Assembly: GCF_002192695.1 (NCBI RefSeq)
Contig: NZ_MTLG01000073.1
Location: 1-59,161, forward strand
Direction of reading: 5' to 3'
Source: Achromobacter xylosoxidans
Lineage (GTDB): Bacteria > Pseudomonadota > Gammaproteobacteria > Burkholderiales > Burkholderiaceae_B
Length of the DNA: 59,161 bases
Shown: one piece after another, positions 42,257 through 51,364 of the stretch
How the letters are laid out: every line of letters begins with the position of its first letter
Numbering within the stretch: the first letter of the stretch is position 1
The notes under the pieces: model-generated
What the model saw: only the letters and a program-made list of their open reading frames with translations
What the model was told of the DNA's origin: nothing
Database searches by the model: none
Position numbers and translations under genes: made by a program

Positions 42257-43860
42257 GCGGCCGCCTCTGCGTCACTGCGGGGATTGCGCCGGGCGGGCGC
42301 GGTTGCCGGCCGCCGCCACAGCAGCAGGGCCGCCCAGCCCGATAGTACGCCGAATGCGACGGACGTCAGTTCAACGCCGGCGCTTTCCCAGTCGCCGCGC
42401 GCGATCTGTGCCAGCGGATGGTCGCCCAGCGTGGCGAGCGACAGCGCCGGCAGCAGCAGGCACAGCGCCGACAGCAGGGCCAACTGCGAGATCCAGGCGC
42501 GGCGCGGGCTGCACAGCCAGGCATGCGCCAGCGTCAGCGCCCACACCAGGAAAAAGCAGCGCAATTCCCACAGCGCGCGATTTTCCAGCGCCACCGGCAG
42601 CAGGCGGTTGGCCCAGAAGTAGCTGATGCAGGCGATGGCCAGTCCGGCCAGCGCGGCCACGTTCAATCCTTCTATCAGCCGGTACATGCGCGCCGTGGCG
42701 CTGCCGAATTCGCCGCCATGCTTGGCGCGGCGCTTGACCATGAACAGCAGCGCGCCCGTGCCCATCATGGCCGCGCCCGCCAGGCCGCAGATGAAGTACA
42801 GCCAGCTGACGGCCAGTCCGCCAAACTTGGACATGTGCAGATCGCTCATCACCTGGAACGCCAGCGCGGGGGCGCCGCCATGCACGCCGCCCGCCGGCCG
42901 CAGGCGCAGCAGCTCGCCGCTGGCGGAGAACTCGGCCATGCCCGTGGTGGCGCTGATGTTGCGGAAAGTGTTCGCGTCTTCGTTCCAGCCATAGACGCCG
43001 ATGCGCATGGAGCTGTCTTCGGGATTGTTGATGACGATGGCGCGCGCCGTCTGCCCGATCAGCTGTTCGCCGCGCGCCACGATGGGTTCGAGCGCCGGCA
43101 TGGCCAGCGCCACGCCGGTGCGCGCGGGCCGTTCTTCGCCCGTCAGCTCGGCCAGGTACAGGCGGCTGGCCTGCGGGCCCGCGCCATAGGTCGCCGTGAC
43201 GGGGGCGGGCATGAGCTGGGCGCTGGAAATCACGATGCCGGTGTAGGCGATCATGAACTGGAAGGGCAGGGTCAGCACCGCCACCGCGTTGTGCGCGTCC
43301 AGCCAGGACCGTTGGCCCTTCTTGGCGCGGAAGGTGAAGAAGTCCTTGAAGATGCGCTTGTGCGTGACCACGCCGGAAATCAGCGCGACCAGCATCGCCA
43401 TGCTGGCGAAGGCGACGATCCACAGCCCCAGGCCGGCGTCGTGCAGCGTGTAGTGGAAGTCCACGAAATGCGTGCCGCCCATCGTCGCGCGGCCTTCGGC
43501 GTCGTGGTGGTCGGTCAGTTCGGCGCCTGTTTCGGGGTCGAGTTCGGCATCCGCATACTGGCCGTTCTGGTCGAACCAATAGGCCGTCAGTCCGTTTTCG
43601 TGAAAGCGGTCGACCGGCCAGATTTCCCACATGCCAGCGCCGGCATGGTTGCGCGCCATGTAATCCACCGCCAGTTCCAGCCGGCGGGCGCGGTCCACCG
43701 GGACGCTCTCCCTTTGCGCAGCCTGGGCTTCCGCCTCCTGGTGCTCGGGCGTCATCCAGTGCGTGATGGGTTCGGAGAAGACGGCCAGCGATCCCGTCAG
43801 GAAGACGGCGAACAGCAGCCATGAGAACCACAGGCCGACCCAGGTGTGGAGCCAGGCCAT
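42253..43860 (-). CDS. PepSY-associated membrane protein, iron-regulated type
   Basis: The 535-residue protein begins with the family signature helix (LHTWVGLWFSWLLFAVFLTGSLAVF) and has further helices near residues 130-215 and five or more in the C-terminal third. PepSY-type periplasmic regions lie between them (ITHWMTPEH, FHYTLHDAGLGLWIVAFASM). This group is linked to siderophore uptake and may act as a ferric-siderophore reductase with heme-binding His residues. A Fur-like element lies upstream at 43934. It is the first gene of a two-gene unit. Confidence 0.85.
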   Translation of the reverse strand: MAWLHTWVGLWFSWLLFAVFLTGSLAVFSEPITHWMTPEHQEAEAQAAQRESVPVDRARRLELAVDYMARNHAGAGMWEIWPVDRFHENGLTAYWFDQNGQYADAELDPETGAELTDHHDAEGRATMGGTHFVDFHYTLHDAGLGLWIVAFASMAMLVALISGVVTHKRIFKDFFTFRAKKGQRSWLDAHNAVAVLTLPFQFMIAYTGIVISSAQLMPAPVTATYGAGPQASRLYLAELTGEERPARTGVALAMPALEPIVARGEQLIGQTARAIVINNPEDSSMRIGVYGWNEDANTFRNISATTGMAEFSASGELLRLRPAGGVHGGAPALAFQVMSDLHMSKFGGLAVSWLYFICGLAGAAMMGTGALLFMVKRRAKHGGEFGSATARMYRLIEGLNVAALAGLAIACISYFWANRLLPVALENRALWELRCFFLVWALTLAHAWLCSPRRAWISQLALLSALCLLLPALSLATLGDHPLAQIARGDWESAGVELTSVAFGVLSGWAALLLWRRPATAPARRNPRSDAEAAA

Positions 43861-43933
43861 GGATAGGCGGAAACCGGATTTCAGGACGAGCCTCTTTCTT
43901 GTTGGCGCCGCCGCGAGCCGGGCGGTCTGATTT

Positions 43934-43954
43934 TATTGAGAATGGTTCCAATTC
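43934..43954. promoter_or_regulatory. Putative Fur box upstream of the PepSY gene
   Basis: An AT-rich element containing TATTGAGAATGG and TTCCAATTC stands out in the GC-rich 283-base gap between the PepSY gene and the ferritin-like gene. It resembles the site at 26256, and its place 74 bases before the PepSY start supports iron control. Confidence 0.55.
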
Positions 43955-44143
43955 TAGTCTAAATGGGGACGAAGTTGCCCCTGCTGTCGGTCTTGTATTT
44001 TTTGCCGCGGACGCGGCATCCGCTCCGAGCAGCCGCAGGCGATTGCCATCGCGCGGGCCGGGCATGGCGATTGCTGGGTAGGCGCGCCATCCGCATATCC
44101 GCCGCAGGCATGCGCGGATGCCCATCCTAAAGAGGAGCGCCCA

Positions 44144-44758
44144 ATGAAACGCAAAGCCGGAAATGCCTCGCAAATCGAGGAACTGCTGTACCAGGCCCTG
44201 GAGACCGAGATAGGCGGCCTGGCCGTGTACGAAACCGCCGTGTCCTGCGCAGTGAACGAGGACCTGAAAAAGGAATGGCTCGGCTACCTGGAAGAAACCC
44301 GCACCCATCGCCGCGTGCTCTTGACGGTATTCGAGCAGCTGGGCCTGGACCCGCAGGCGCAGCCGCCGGGCCGGCACGTCGTGCGCCATATCGGCGAGGC
44401 GTTGGTCAAGGCCATGAAGATGGCGATCAGCGCCGGCGATCCGGCTGCGGCCCAACTGGTCGCCACCGAATGCGTGGTGCTGGCCGAAACCAAGGACCAC
44501 GCGAACTGGTCCCTGATCGGTGTGATCGCCGAACAGCACAGCGGCGACGCGGCCAAGGTGTTGAAGCAGGCGTACGACGCCGTGGCCACCGACGAGGACC
44601 ACCACCTCTATCACACACAGGGCTGGTCGCGCGAGCTGTGGATCCAGTCGCTGGGATTCCCCGCGGTGCTGCCGCCTCCCGAAGAGGTCAAGCAGGTCGA
44701 GACCGCCATCGGCGCATCGCGGGCCGAGCAGGCGCGCGGCAAGATGCTGAGCCACTAG
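44144..44758 (+). CDS. Ferritin-like domain protein beside catalase
   Basis: The 204-residue all-helical protein has ferritin-like Glu/His spacing: ALETEIGGLAVYETAV, YLEETRTHRRVLLTVFEQL, CVVLAETKDHANW and VATDEDHHLYHTQGWSRELW. This suggests a diiron or stress-type four-helix bundle. AGAGGAG precedes the ATG. It is 9 bases upstream of katE and certainly co-transcribed with it. A role in iron handling during peroxide stress fits, but its exact biochemistry is unknown. Confidence 0.8.
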   Translation: MKRKAGNASQIEELLYQALETEIGGLAVYETAVSCAVNEDLKKEWLGYLEETRTHRRVLLTVFEQLGLDPQAQPPGRHVVRHIGEALVKAMKMAISAGDPAAAQLVATECVVLAETKDHANWSLIGVIAEQHSGDAAKVLKQAYDAVATDEDHHLYHTQGWSRELWIQSLGFPAVLPPPEEVKQVETAIGASRAEQARGKMLSH

Positions 44759-44767
44759 GAGATTGCG

Positions 44768-47161
44768 ATGCCAGCCAAGAAAGCAGCAGGCAAGCGCGGC
44801 GCGGGGGCGGCGGTGGACACGGCCTACCTGAACACGGACAGCGGTCCCGCGTCCGGACCCGCGGGCAAGCCCAGCCACCCGGCGCTCAAGCGCGCCGCGG
44901 TCGTGGGCGCGACGGCCGCCGCGATTCCCCACAATGCCGGCAAGGCGGCGGAGTACGGCGAAGAAGGGGCGCGCTGCCCCTATGCCGGCGCGCACGTCGC
45001 GGCAGCGGACGCTTCCGCGACGGCCAGTTCGCTGTCCGAAGCCGAGACCTCGGCCAAGACCGGGGGCGTGGCGGCGGCCGGCGTCAACGCGGCCGACGGA
45101 CGGCTGGAACGCGTGCGCGCGGATTCAAGCGGGCAGATGCTGACCACCAACCAGGGCGTGCGCGTCAGCGATAACCAGCACTCGCTGAAGGCGGGCCTGC
45201 GCGGGCCGGCGTTGCTCAAGGACTTCATCCTGCGCGAGAAGATCACGCATTTCGACCACGAGCGGATTCCCGAACGCATCGTGCATGCGCGCGGTTCGGC
45301 GGCGCACGGCTACTTCGAATGCTACAAGCCGCTGACCGACCTGACCGCCGCGTCCCTGTTCGCCGAAGCCGGCAAGCGCACACCGGTGTTCGTGCGCTTT
45401 TCGACGGTGGCGGGCGAGCGCGGCTCCAAGGACACGGCGCGGGACGTGCGCGGTTTCGCCGTGAAGTTCTATACCGACGAGGGCAACTGGGACCTGGTCG
45501 GCAACAACATGCCAGTCTTCTTCATCCAGGACGCGATGAAGTTCCCGGACCTGGTGCATGCCGTCAAGCCGGAGCCGCATCATGGCATGCCCCAGGCCGC
45601 ATCGGCGCACGACACGTTCTGGGATTTCGTGTCGCTGATGCCGGAATCCACCCACATGCTGATGTGGCTGATGTCGGACCGCGCCATCCCGCGCAGCTAC
45701 CGGATGATGCAGGGCTTTGGCGTGCACACCTTTCGGTTCGTCAACGCCGCGGGCGAGTCGCGGCTGGTGAAGTTCCATTGGAATCCGCTGCTCGGCACGC
45801 ATTCGCAGGTGTGGAATGAAGCCGTCAAGGTGTCCGGCGCGGACCCCGATTTCCACCGCCGCGATCTGTGGGAAGCGATCGACGCCGGCAATGGCCCGCA
45901 GTGGGAGCTGGGCGTGCAGGTGTTCACCGAGGAACAGGCGGCAGGTTTCAGCTTCGACGTGCTGGACGCCACCAAGATCGTGCCCGAGGAACTGGTGCCC
46001 GTGGTGCCGGTGGGGCGAATGGTGCTGAACCGCAATCCCGACAATTTCTTCGCCGAGACCGAGCAGGTTGCCTTCTGTGCCGCCCACATCGTGCCCGGAC
46101 TGGACTTCACCAACGACCCGCTGCTGGCGGGGCGCATCCATTCCTACGTGGATACGCAGATATCGCGCCTGGGCGGCCCCAACTTCCATGAGATCCCGAT
46201 CAATGCGCCGCTGGCGCCCGTGCACAACAACCAGCGCGACGGCATGCATCGCCAGGCCATCCATCGCGGCCGCGTGGCTTACGAGCCCAACTCGCTGGCC
46301 GGCGGCTGTCCGTTCCAGGCCGGCATGGATGGGTTCGTGTCGTTTCCGGAACCGGAAACGGGCGACGAACTGCGCGGTCATCCCGAAAAATTCGCCGAGC
46401 ATTACAACCAGGCGACGCTGTTCTATGAAAGCCAGGCGGACTGGGAAAAGCGCCACATCGTCGATGCCTACGCCTTTGAGCTGAGCAAGGTCACGGTGCC
46501 GGCGGTGCGCCAGCGCATGGTCGCGTCGCTGCGCAATGTGTCGGATGCGCTGGCGCGAGGCGTCGCCGAGCAGTTGGGCATGGCCTTGCCCGAGCCTTTG
46601 CCGCGCGCGGTCGAGAACCCGTCCAAACCGGAAATCGAGGTCTCGCCGGCCTTGTCGCTGACCGCTCGCCCAGGCGAGGCCGGCATCGCGACCCGCAAGG
46701 TCGCGATCCTGGTGGCCGAAGGCGCGGATGGCAAAGCCGTGGCCGCCGTGGCTCAAGGACTGATTGCGGCGGGCGCCGTGGTGCGCCTGGTGGGACAGCG
46801 CATCGGTCCCGTCCCGACGGATGAGGGTGGTGCCGTGGACGCCGACGCCTCCCTCGATAATCATCCTTCCGCGCTATTCGATGGGGCGGTGGTGGCGGGC
46901 GGGGAGGCCGCGGTGGCGCGCCTGCGCGAGGACGGGCGTGCACTGGAGTTCCTGCGCGATGCGTTTCGCCACGGGAAGACCCTGATGGGCGTGGGCCAAG
47001 GCGCGCAACTGTTCGCCGCGGCGGGCATTGCAGCGGTCCACACCGACCCGGGCCTGCTGGCCGTGGACGCGGCGGCGCCGGGCAAGAGCGTATCCGCCTT
47101 TATCGATGCCCTGGCCAGGCACCGCCATCCCGAGCGGGAGACGTCGCCGCCCATGGTGTGA
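44768..47161 (+). CDS. katE: Large-subunit (HPII-type) catalase
   Basis: The 797-residue protein is a clade 2 monofunctional catalase. The N-terminal 120 residues are an Ala-rich extension. The heme domain has the distal His in [20 protein letters not shown], the Asn in [13 protein letters not shown] and the proximal Tyr in [18 protein letters not shown]-terminal DJ-1/GATase-like domain ([18 protein letters not shown] through [15 protein letters not shown]) completes the HPII layout. It destroys hydrogen peroxide in the cytoplasm. It is co-transcribed with the ferritin-like gene. The N-terminal extension is longer than that of E. coli HPII. Confidence 0.95.
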   Translation: MPAKKAAGKRGAGAAVDTAYLNTDSGPASGPAGKPSHPALKRAAVVGATAAAIPHNAGKAAEYGEEGARCPYAGAHVAAADASATASSLSEAETSAKTGGVAAAGVNAADGRLERVRADSSGQMLTTNQGVRVSDNQHSLKAGLRGPALLKDFILREKITHFDHERIPERIVHARGSAAHGYFECYKPLTDLTAASLFAEAGKRTPVFVRFSTVAGERGSKDTARDVRGFAVKFYTDEGNWDLVGNNMPVFFIQDAMKFPDLVHAVKPEPHHGMPQAASAHDTFWDFVSLMPESTHMLMWLMSDRAIPRSYRMMQGFGVHTFRFVNAAGESRLVKFHWNPLLGTHSQVWNEAVKVSGADPDFHRRDLWEAIDAGNGPQWELGVQVFTEEQAAGFSFDVLDATKIVPEELVPVVPVGRMVLNRNPDNFFAETEQVAFCAAHIVPGLDFTNDPLLAGRIHSYVDTQISRLGGPNFHEIPINAPLAPVHNNQRDGMHRQAIHRGRVAYEPNSLAGGCPFQAGMDGFVSFPEPETGDELRGHPEKFAEHYNQATLFYESQADWEKRHIVDAYAFELSKVTVPAVRQRMVASLRNVSDALARGVAEQLGMALPEPLPRAVENPSKPEIEVSPALSLTARPGEAGIATRKVAILVAEGADGKAVAAVAQGLIAAGAVVRLVGQRIGPVPTDEGGAVDADASLDNHPSALFDGAVVAGGEAAVARLREDGRALEFLRDAFRHGKTLMGVGQGAQLFAAAGIAAVHTDPGLLAVDAAAPGKSVSAFIDALARHRHPERETSPPMV

Positions 47162-47285
47162 AAATGCCCAGGCGTCGGCACGGGTGCTGGCGCCTCTTGA
47201 CAACATACATGCGCCTGCCAATACTGCACTGGCAAGTCGGGGCGAGCGCGCTTGGCGCTTGCCGTCCTTCAGACAAGGGGGCTGT

Positions 47286-47864
47286 ATGCGTCGCGCGTCC
47301 GTTTTGCCTATGTACCGTTGGGGTTGGCTGTGGGCCGGCCTTTTTTTGTTGGCCGCCTGTTTCTCACTGGCGCCGCAGGCCAGGGCGGAGTCCGCCGCCG
47401 AGCTCAGCCGGGAGGCGCAGGGGGCGCTGGATCGCCTATACCAGCAGGAACCCAAGACGCGTGAACTGGGCAAGAAGGCGGTGGGTGTGCTGGTGTTCCC
47501 CCGCATCCTGAAGGGCGGCCTGCTGGTTGGCGCGGAAACCGGTGACGGCGCGCTTATCCGGGCCGGCAAGGTCCAGGGTTACTACAACATATCGGCCGTT
47601 TCGTTCGGCCTTCAGGCCGGCGCGCAGGAGTTCAGCTATGCGCTGTTCTTCATGAACGAGCCGGCGATGCGGTACCTGGACCAGAGCGACGGCTGGTCGC
47701 TCGGCGCCGGCCCCAGCCTGGTCGTGGTGGACGACAGCTATGCCGCCAGCATTACCACCACCACCCTGAGCCAGGATGTATACGCCGTGCCATTCGGCGG
47801 ACAGGGACTGATGGCGGGCATGGGCCTGGAAGGGTCCAAGATCACCCGCACCCAGCCGGACTGA
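47286..47864 (+). CDS. SYLF/YSC84-domain lipid-binding exported protein
   Basis: From the ATG at 47286 the protein is 192 residues. A leader (LWAGLFLLAACFSLAPQARAE) contains LAAC, so it is either a lipoprotein or cut at ARAE. The SYLF domain follows: KAVGVLVFPRILKGGLLVGAET, VQGYYNISAVSFGLQAGAQEFSY and GWSLGAGPSLVVVDDS. These domains bind phosphoinositides in eukaryotes, and the bacterial role in the envelope is poorly known. The frame is open 258 bases upstream, but that region lacks family similarity. It lies 124 bases after katE on the same strand. Confidence 0.85.
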   Translation: MRRASVLPMYRWGWLWAGLFLLAACFSLAPQARAESAAELSREAQGALDRLYQQEPKTRELGKKAVGVLVFPRILKGGLLVGAETGDGALIRAGKVQGYYNISAVSFGLQAGAQEFSYALFFMNEPAMRYLDQSDGWSLGAGPSLVVVDDSYAASITTTTLSQDVYAVPFGGQGLMAGMGLEGSKITRTQPD

Positions 47865-47887
47865 GGCCAGGCGCCCGCCCGCCGCGG

Positions 47888-48868
47888 CTAGTCCAGGGTG
47901 ATGCCGGCGCGGGCCGCTACTTCGGAAAAGGTGCGTAGTTCCTTCGTGATTTGCGCCTTGAATGCCGGCCCGGGCAAATAGACGGGATCCAGCGCCAGGT
48001 CCGCGACCGATTTGCGCACCTGCGGATCCTCCATGATTTCCGCCACGGCGCGGCTCAGGGTGTCCACCACCGGGGCCGGCGTGCGCGCCGGCGCCACCAG
48101 CGCGTACCAGCCCACGAAGGAAACGTCCGCCATGCCGGCTTCGGCAAAGGTCGGCACGTCGGGCAGTTGCGGCATGCGGCGTTCGCCCGTCACGGCCAGC
48201 GCGCGGATCTTGCCGGCCCGGACCTGCGGCGCGGCCGAAGACACGGTGTCCACGCCCAGGTCGACTTCGCCGCCTATCATGGCCGTGACCAGTTGCGCGC
48301 TGCCCTTGTAGGGCACCGGCAACATCTTGGCGCCCGCCGCCTCGGCGTACATTTCGCCGGCCAGGTGCGGCGCGGATCCAGGACCGAAGGTGCCGTACAT
48401 CAGGCCGCCCTTGGCGCTTTGCTGCCGGGCCAGCGCGGCCGCTTCCTGGGCGGTGCCGGCCGCCAGCCCGTTCTTGGCCAGCAGCACCACCGGCGCCATG
48501 GCGACGATGGCGATGTGTTCATAGCTCTTCTGCGGATCGTAGGGCAGGCCGGGCTTGAGCGCCGGCAGCACGGTATAGGTGGTGCTGCCCGACAGCATCA
48601 GGGTGTAGCCGTCAGGCTGGGCGCGCGCCGCCGCTTCCGCGCCGATCACGGTGGATGCGCCGGGACGGTTCTCGACGATGACCGGCTGGCCGAACTTGCC
48701 GGACAGCTTGTTGGCCAGCAGCCGCGCCACGGCGTCGGTCGCGCCGCCCGGGGTGAAGGGCACGACGATCTTGATCGCCTGTTCGGGATAGGCGGCTTGG
48801 ACGCCGCCCGCATGCGCGGCGGCGGCGAGGCTTGCGGCCGCCAGGGCGGCGCGGAGTTTGACGGTCAT
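47888..48868 (-). CDS. Bug/TctC-type tripartite tricarboxylate binding protein
   Basis: The 326-residue periplasmic protein has a Sec signal (cut near GVQAAYPEQ). Typical Bug segments follow: IKIVVPFTPGGATDAVARLLA, GQPVIVENRPGASTVIGAEAAARAQPDGYTL and YGTFGPGSAPHLAGE. Such proteins bind carboxylates or amides, and most are orphans without adjacent TctAB, as here. It lies 14 bases after the M20 peptidase gene on the same strand. It probably captures a substrate related to that peptidase. Confidence 0.92.
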   Translation of the reverse strand: MTVKLRAALAAASLAAAAHAGGVQAAYPEQAIKIVVPFTPGGATDAVARLLANKLSGKFGQPVIVENRPGASTVIGAEAAARAQPDGYTLMLSGSTTYTVLPALKPGLPYDPQKSYEHIAIVAMAPVVLLAKNGLAAGTAQEAAALARQQSAKGGLMYGTFGPGSAPHLAGEMYAEAAGAKMLPVPYKGSAQLVTAMIGGEVDLGVDTVSSAAPQVRAGKIRALAVTGERRMPQLPDVPTFAEAGMADVSFVGWYALVAPARTPAPVVDTLSRAVAEIMEDPQVRKSVADLALDPVYLPGPAFKAQITKELRTFSEVAARAGITLD

Positions 48869-48882
48869 GGCGGAGATTCCGG

Positions 48883-50304
48883 TCAGTTGGCGTTGGAAGA
48901 CGGGCTAGCAGCCGCCTGGCGCAGGGCGTCGCCCTGGTCGCCCAGGTCCCAGTACAGGCCGGCCATGATGGCCAGCCCCTCGCGGGCCACGCTGCCCAGC
49001 AGGTGTTCGTTGGGCGCGTGCTGGGCGCAAGCGGGATAGGAATGCGGCACCCACAAGGTGGGCAGTCCCAGTTGATCGGCGAAGATGTCGTTGGGCAGCG
49101 AACCGCCCAGATTGGGCAGCAGCGCCGGCCGCTTGCCGGTGCTGCGTTCCAGCGAGGCCGCGGCCCAGCGCACCCAGGGATTGTCGGGCGATAGGCGGGT
49201 GGCGCCGGCCTGCATGCCGATGCGTACCTGCACGTCCTCGAAGCCTGCCGCGCGCAGATGTTCCTGCACGTGCGTTTCCAGCGCCCGCCAGTCCGTGCCC
49301 ACCACGAAGCGCAATTGGCACCAGGCCACGGCCTCGGGCGGGATGGCGTTGACCGGCTTGGCCGGATCGCCAGCGCCAAAGGTCAGGACGTCCAGGCTGT
49401 TCCAGCCGAACACTTTTTCGGGCGCGCTCAGCCCGGGCTCGCCCCACCAGGCGTTGATGTCGGGGTCGTCCTCGCCGCCGCCGACTTCCAGGTCGGCCAG
49501 CGCCTCGGCCACCGCGTCCGGGATAGGGGGCGGACGCAGGCCGGGCACCGTGATGCGGCCGCGCGCGTCCACCAGCGTGGCGATGGCATGCGCCAGCACG
49601 ATGGCGGGGTTGGCCAGCAGGCCGCCCCAATTGCCCGAGTGGTAACCGCGTTCACGCGCGCGCAGCTTCAATTCGAAATTGACCGCGCCGCGTGAGCCCA
49701 TGAACAGCGTGGGACGCCGGGCGCTCAGGCGCGGGCCGTCGCTGGCGATGAAGACGTCCGCCGCCAGCGCCTCGCGCTGGGCCTCGCAGAAGGCGGCCAG
49801 TCCGGGCGAACCCGCTTCCTCGCCGGTTTCGATCAGCCAGGTCGTGTTGAAACCGAGCCTGCCGCCGCGCGCGGCGATGACCTGGCGCAGGGCTTCCAGA
49901 TTGATGCTGTGCTGGCCCTTGTTGTCGGCGGTGCCGCGCCCGTACCAGCGGTCGCCCTCGACCTGCAGGCGCCACGGGTCGCGGCCGGCTTCCCACTTGG
50001 CGGCGTTGCCGCGCACCACGTCGCCGTGGCCGTACATCAGCACTGTGGGCAGACCGGCCCGCTCGATGCGACGCGCCACCAGGATGGGCAGGTCGGCGCC
50101 CGAGGGGTTGGGATGCACCTCACAGGCGAAGCCCAGTTGCTGCAGCAGCGGAACCAGTTCTTCGTTCAGGTAGGCATGCTGGGCCGGCGCCTGGTCCGGT
50201 ACTTCGCTTTCCGTCGCGTAGGCGACGCGGCGGGCCAGCGCGGCATGCAGGTCGCCGTTGTCGTAGGCTTGAACGGCTTGGTGCAGGGCTTGTTCGCGTG
50301 TCAC
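48883..50304 (-). CDS. M20-family metallopeptidase/amidohydrolase
   Basis: The 473-residue cytoplasmic enzyme starts at a GTG at 50304 with a weak ribosome site. The M20 zinc site is visible in TVLMYGHGDVV (His-x-Asp), GRGTADNKGQ (bridging Asp), TGEEAGSPG (catalytic Glu and ligand Glu) and the later NLGGSLPNDIFAD and PACAQHAPNEHL (last His). The dimerisation domain lies between. The family hydrolyses dipeptides, acyl-amino acids or related amides. It is divergent from a LysR gene, the likely regulator, and upstream of a Bug protein gene. Confidence 0.9.
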   Translation of the reverse strand: MTREQALHQAVQAYDNGDLHAALARRVAYATESEVPDQAPAQHAYLNEELVPLLQQLGFACEVHPNPSGADLPILVARRIERAGLPTVLMYGHGDVVRGNAAKWEAGRDPWRLQVEGDRWYGRGTADNKGQHSINLEALRQVIAARGGRLGFNTTWLIETGEEAGSPGLAAFCEAQREALAADVFIASDGPRLSARRPTLFMGSRGAVNFELKLRARERGYHSGNWGGLLANPAIVLAHAIATLVDARGRITVPGLRPPPIPDAVAEALADLEVGGGEDDPDINAWWGEPGLSAPEKVFGWNSLDVLTFGAGDPAKPVNAIPPEAVAWCQLRFVVGTDWRALETHVQEHLRAAGFEDVQVRIGMQAGATRLSPDNPWVRWAAASLERSTGKRPALLPNLGGSLPNDIFADQLGLPTLWVPHSYPACAQHAPNEHLLGSVAREGLAIMAGLYWDLGDQGDALRQAAASPSSNAN

Positions 50305-50418
50305 TTCGGTGTCTGGGATGCTGAGGGAGGCACAAAGTTATTACGCTTCACCACATGCCACAATTAGATAATTAGCATTCTTTCATTGCCATAAAGGCAT
50401 GGTTAAGAGGGGGCCGTC
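50305..50418. promoter_or_regulatory. Divergent control region of peptidase operon and LysR gene
   Basis: The 114-base gap has an AT-rich centre with ATTAGATAATTAG (about 50364-50376), a T-N11-A-like dyad of the type bound by LysR proteins. It probably carries both promoters. Confidence 0.45.
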
Positions 50419-51330
50419 ATGATTTCGCTGGGCTTGAGGTATTTCCTGGAGGTCGCGCGCTGCGGTTCCATCGCGGGCGCGGCGGCGGCGCAGCACGTCG
50501 CGGCCTCGGCCGTCAGCCGGCAGATCGCCAAGCTGGAGGACGGACTGGGCATCGCGCTGTTCGAGCGGCAGGCGCGCGGCATGGAACTGAGCGAGGCCGG
50601 CCGCCAATTGGCGGCCTACGCCAATGCCGCCGCGCTGGAAGCCGAGCGCGTCACCACCGAGATCCGCCAGCGCAGCCACCTGGGCGACGTGACCATACGC
50701 CTGGCCTGTACCGAGGGTTTCGCCCACCGTTTCCTGCCCATGTGCATGGCCGAGTTCAAGCGGGTACGGCCCGAGGCCCGGTTCCATCTGCACGTGGAGC
50801 GCCCCGAAGAGGTCAGCCGCCAGGTCCTGGAAGGCCTGTCGCAGCTGGCGCTGCGCTACACCACCGCGCAGGACGACCGCCTCAAGACCGAGCTGCTGGT
50901 GCGCGCGCCGGTCTACGCGGTCATGTGCCGCAACCATGCGCTGGCCAGCCGCCGCAGCCTGAGCATGCGCGACCTGACCCGCGTGCCGCTGTCGCTGGGC
51001 GACCACGGCACCACGGTGCGGCAGCTGTTCGACGCGGCCTGCGCCAATGCCGGGCTGCATATCGAGCCGGCCTATGTGTCCAACCATTCCGCGGCCTTCC
51101 TGCCCATGCTGCCGGGCAGCGACATCGTGGCGCTGTCGGGCTACCTGACGATGCTGGGACAGCGCGATGGCGAGGGCTTGGCCGCGGTGCCGTTCAGCAA
51201 TCCGGAAATGCGGCAGCGGAGCATCCAGGTCCTGACCTTGCAGGGCAGGACCCTGCCGGCGCTGGCGCGCGAGTTCCTGGAGTTCATGGCGCAGCGGCTG
51301 ACGGCCACGCCCAAGGCGCCGGAGGGGTAG
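50419..51330 (+). CDS. LysR-family regulator of the peptidase/Bug operon
   Basis: The 303-residue protein has an N-terminal helix-turn-helix (LRYFLEVARCGSIAGAAAAQHVA, SAVSRQIAKLEDGLGIALFER). A LysR substrate domain follows (VTIRLACTEGFAHRFLPMCMAEF, LSLGDHGTTVRQLFDAAC). It is divergent from the M20 peptidase gene, which fits the usual LysR arrangement. A hairpin terminator follows its stop. Confidence 0.92.
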   Translation: MISLGLRYFLEVARCGSIAGAAAAQHVAASAVSRQIAKLEDGLGIALFERQARGMELSEAGRQLAAYANAAALEAERVTTEIRQRSHLGDVTIRLACTEGFAHRFLPMCMAEFKRVRPEARFHLHVERPEEVSRQVLEGLSQLALRYTTAQDDRLKTELLVRAPVYAVMCRNHALASRRSLSMRDLTRVPLSLGDHGTTVRQLFDAACANAGLHIEPAYVSNHSAAFLPMLPGSDIVALSGYLTMLGQRDGEGLAAVPFSNPEMRQRSIQVLTLQGRTLPALAREFLEFMAQRLTATPKAPEG

Positions 51331-51332
51331 AA

Positions 51333-51353
51333 GGGGCCGCCGCAAGCGGCCCC
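51333..51353. terminator. Two-way hairpin between LysR and Bug genes
   Basis: Perfect 8-base arms GGGGCCGC and GCGGCCCC enclose CGCAA. It lies between the ends of two convergent genes. No T run is present, so termination strength is uncertain. Confidence 0.6.
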
Positions 51354-51364
51354 GGGATTGCGCT

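Noticed and set aside
39717..42275. 852-codon frame overlapping nrdD
   Set aside because: It is a shifted-frame shadow of the GC-rich nrdD gene, with Arg/Pro/Ala-rich nonsense composition.
42371..44995. 874-codon minus-strand frame spanning the PepSY and ferritin-like genes
   Set aside because: Shadow frame with low-complexity Arg/Gly/Ala composition, crossing an AT-rich promoter gap and two opposing real genes.
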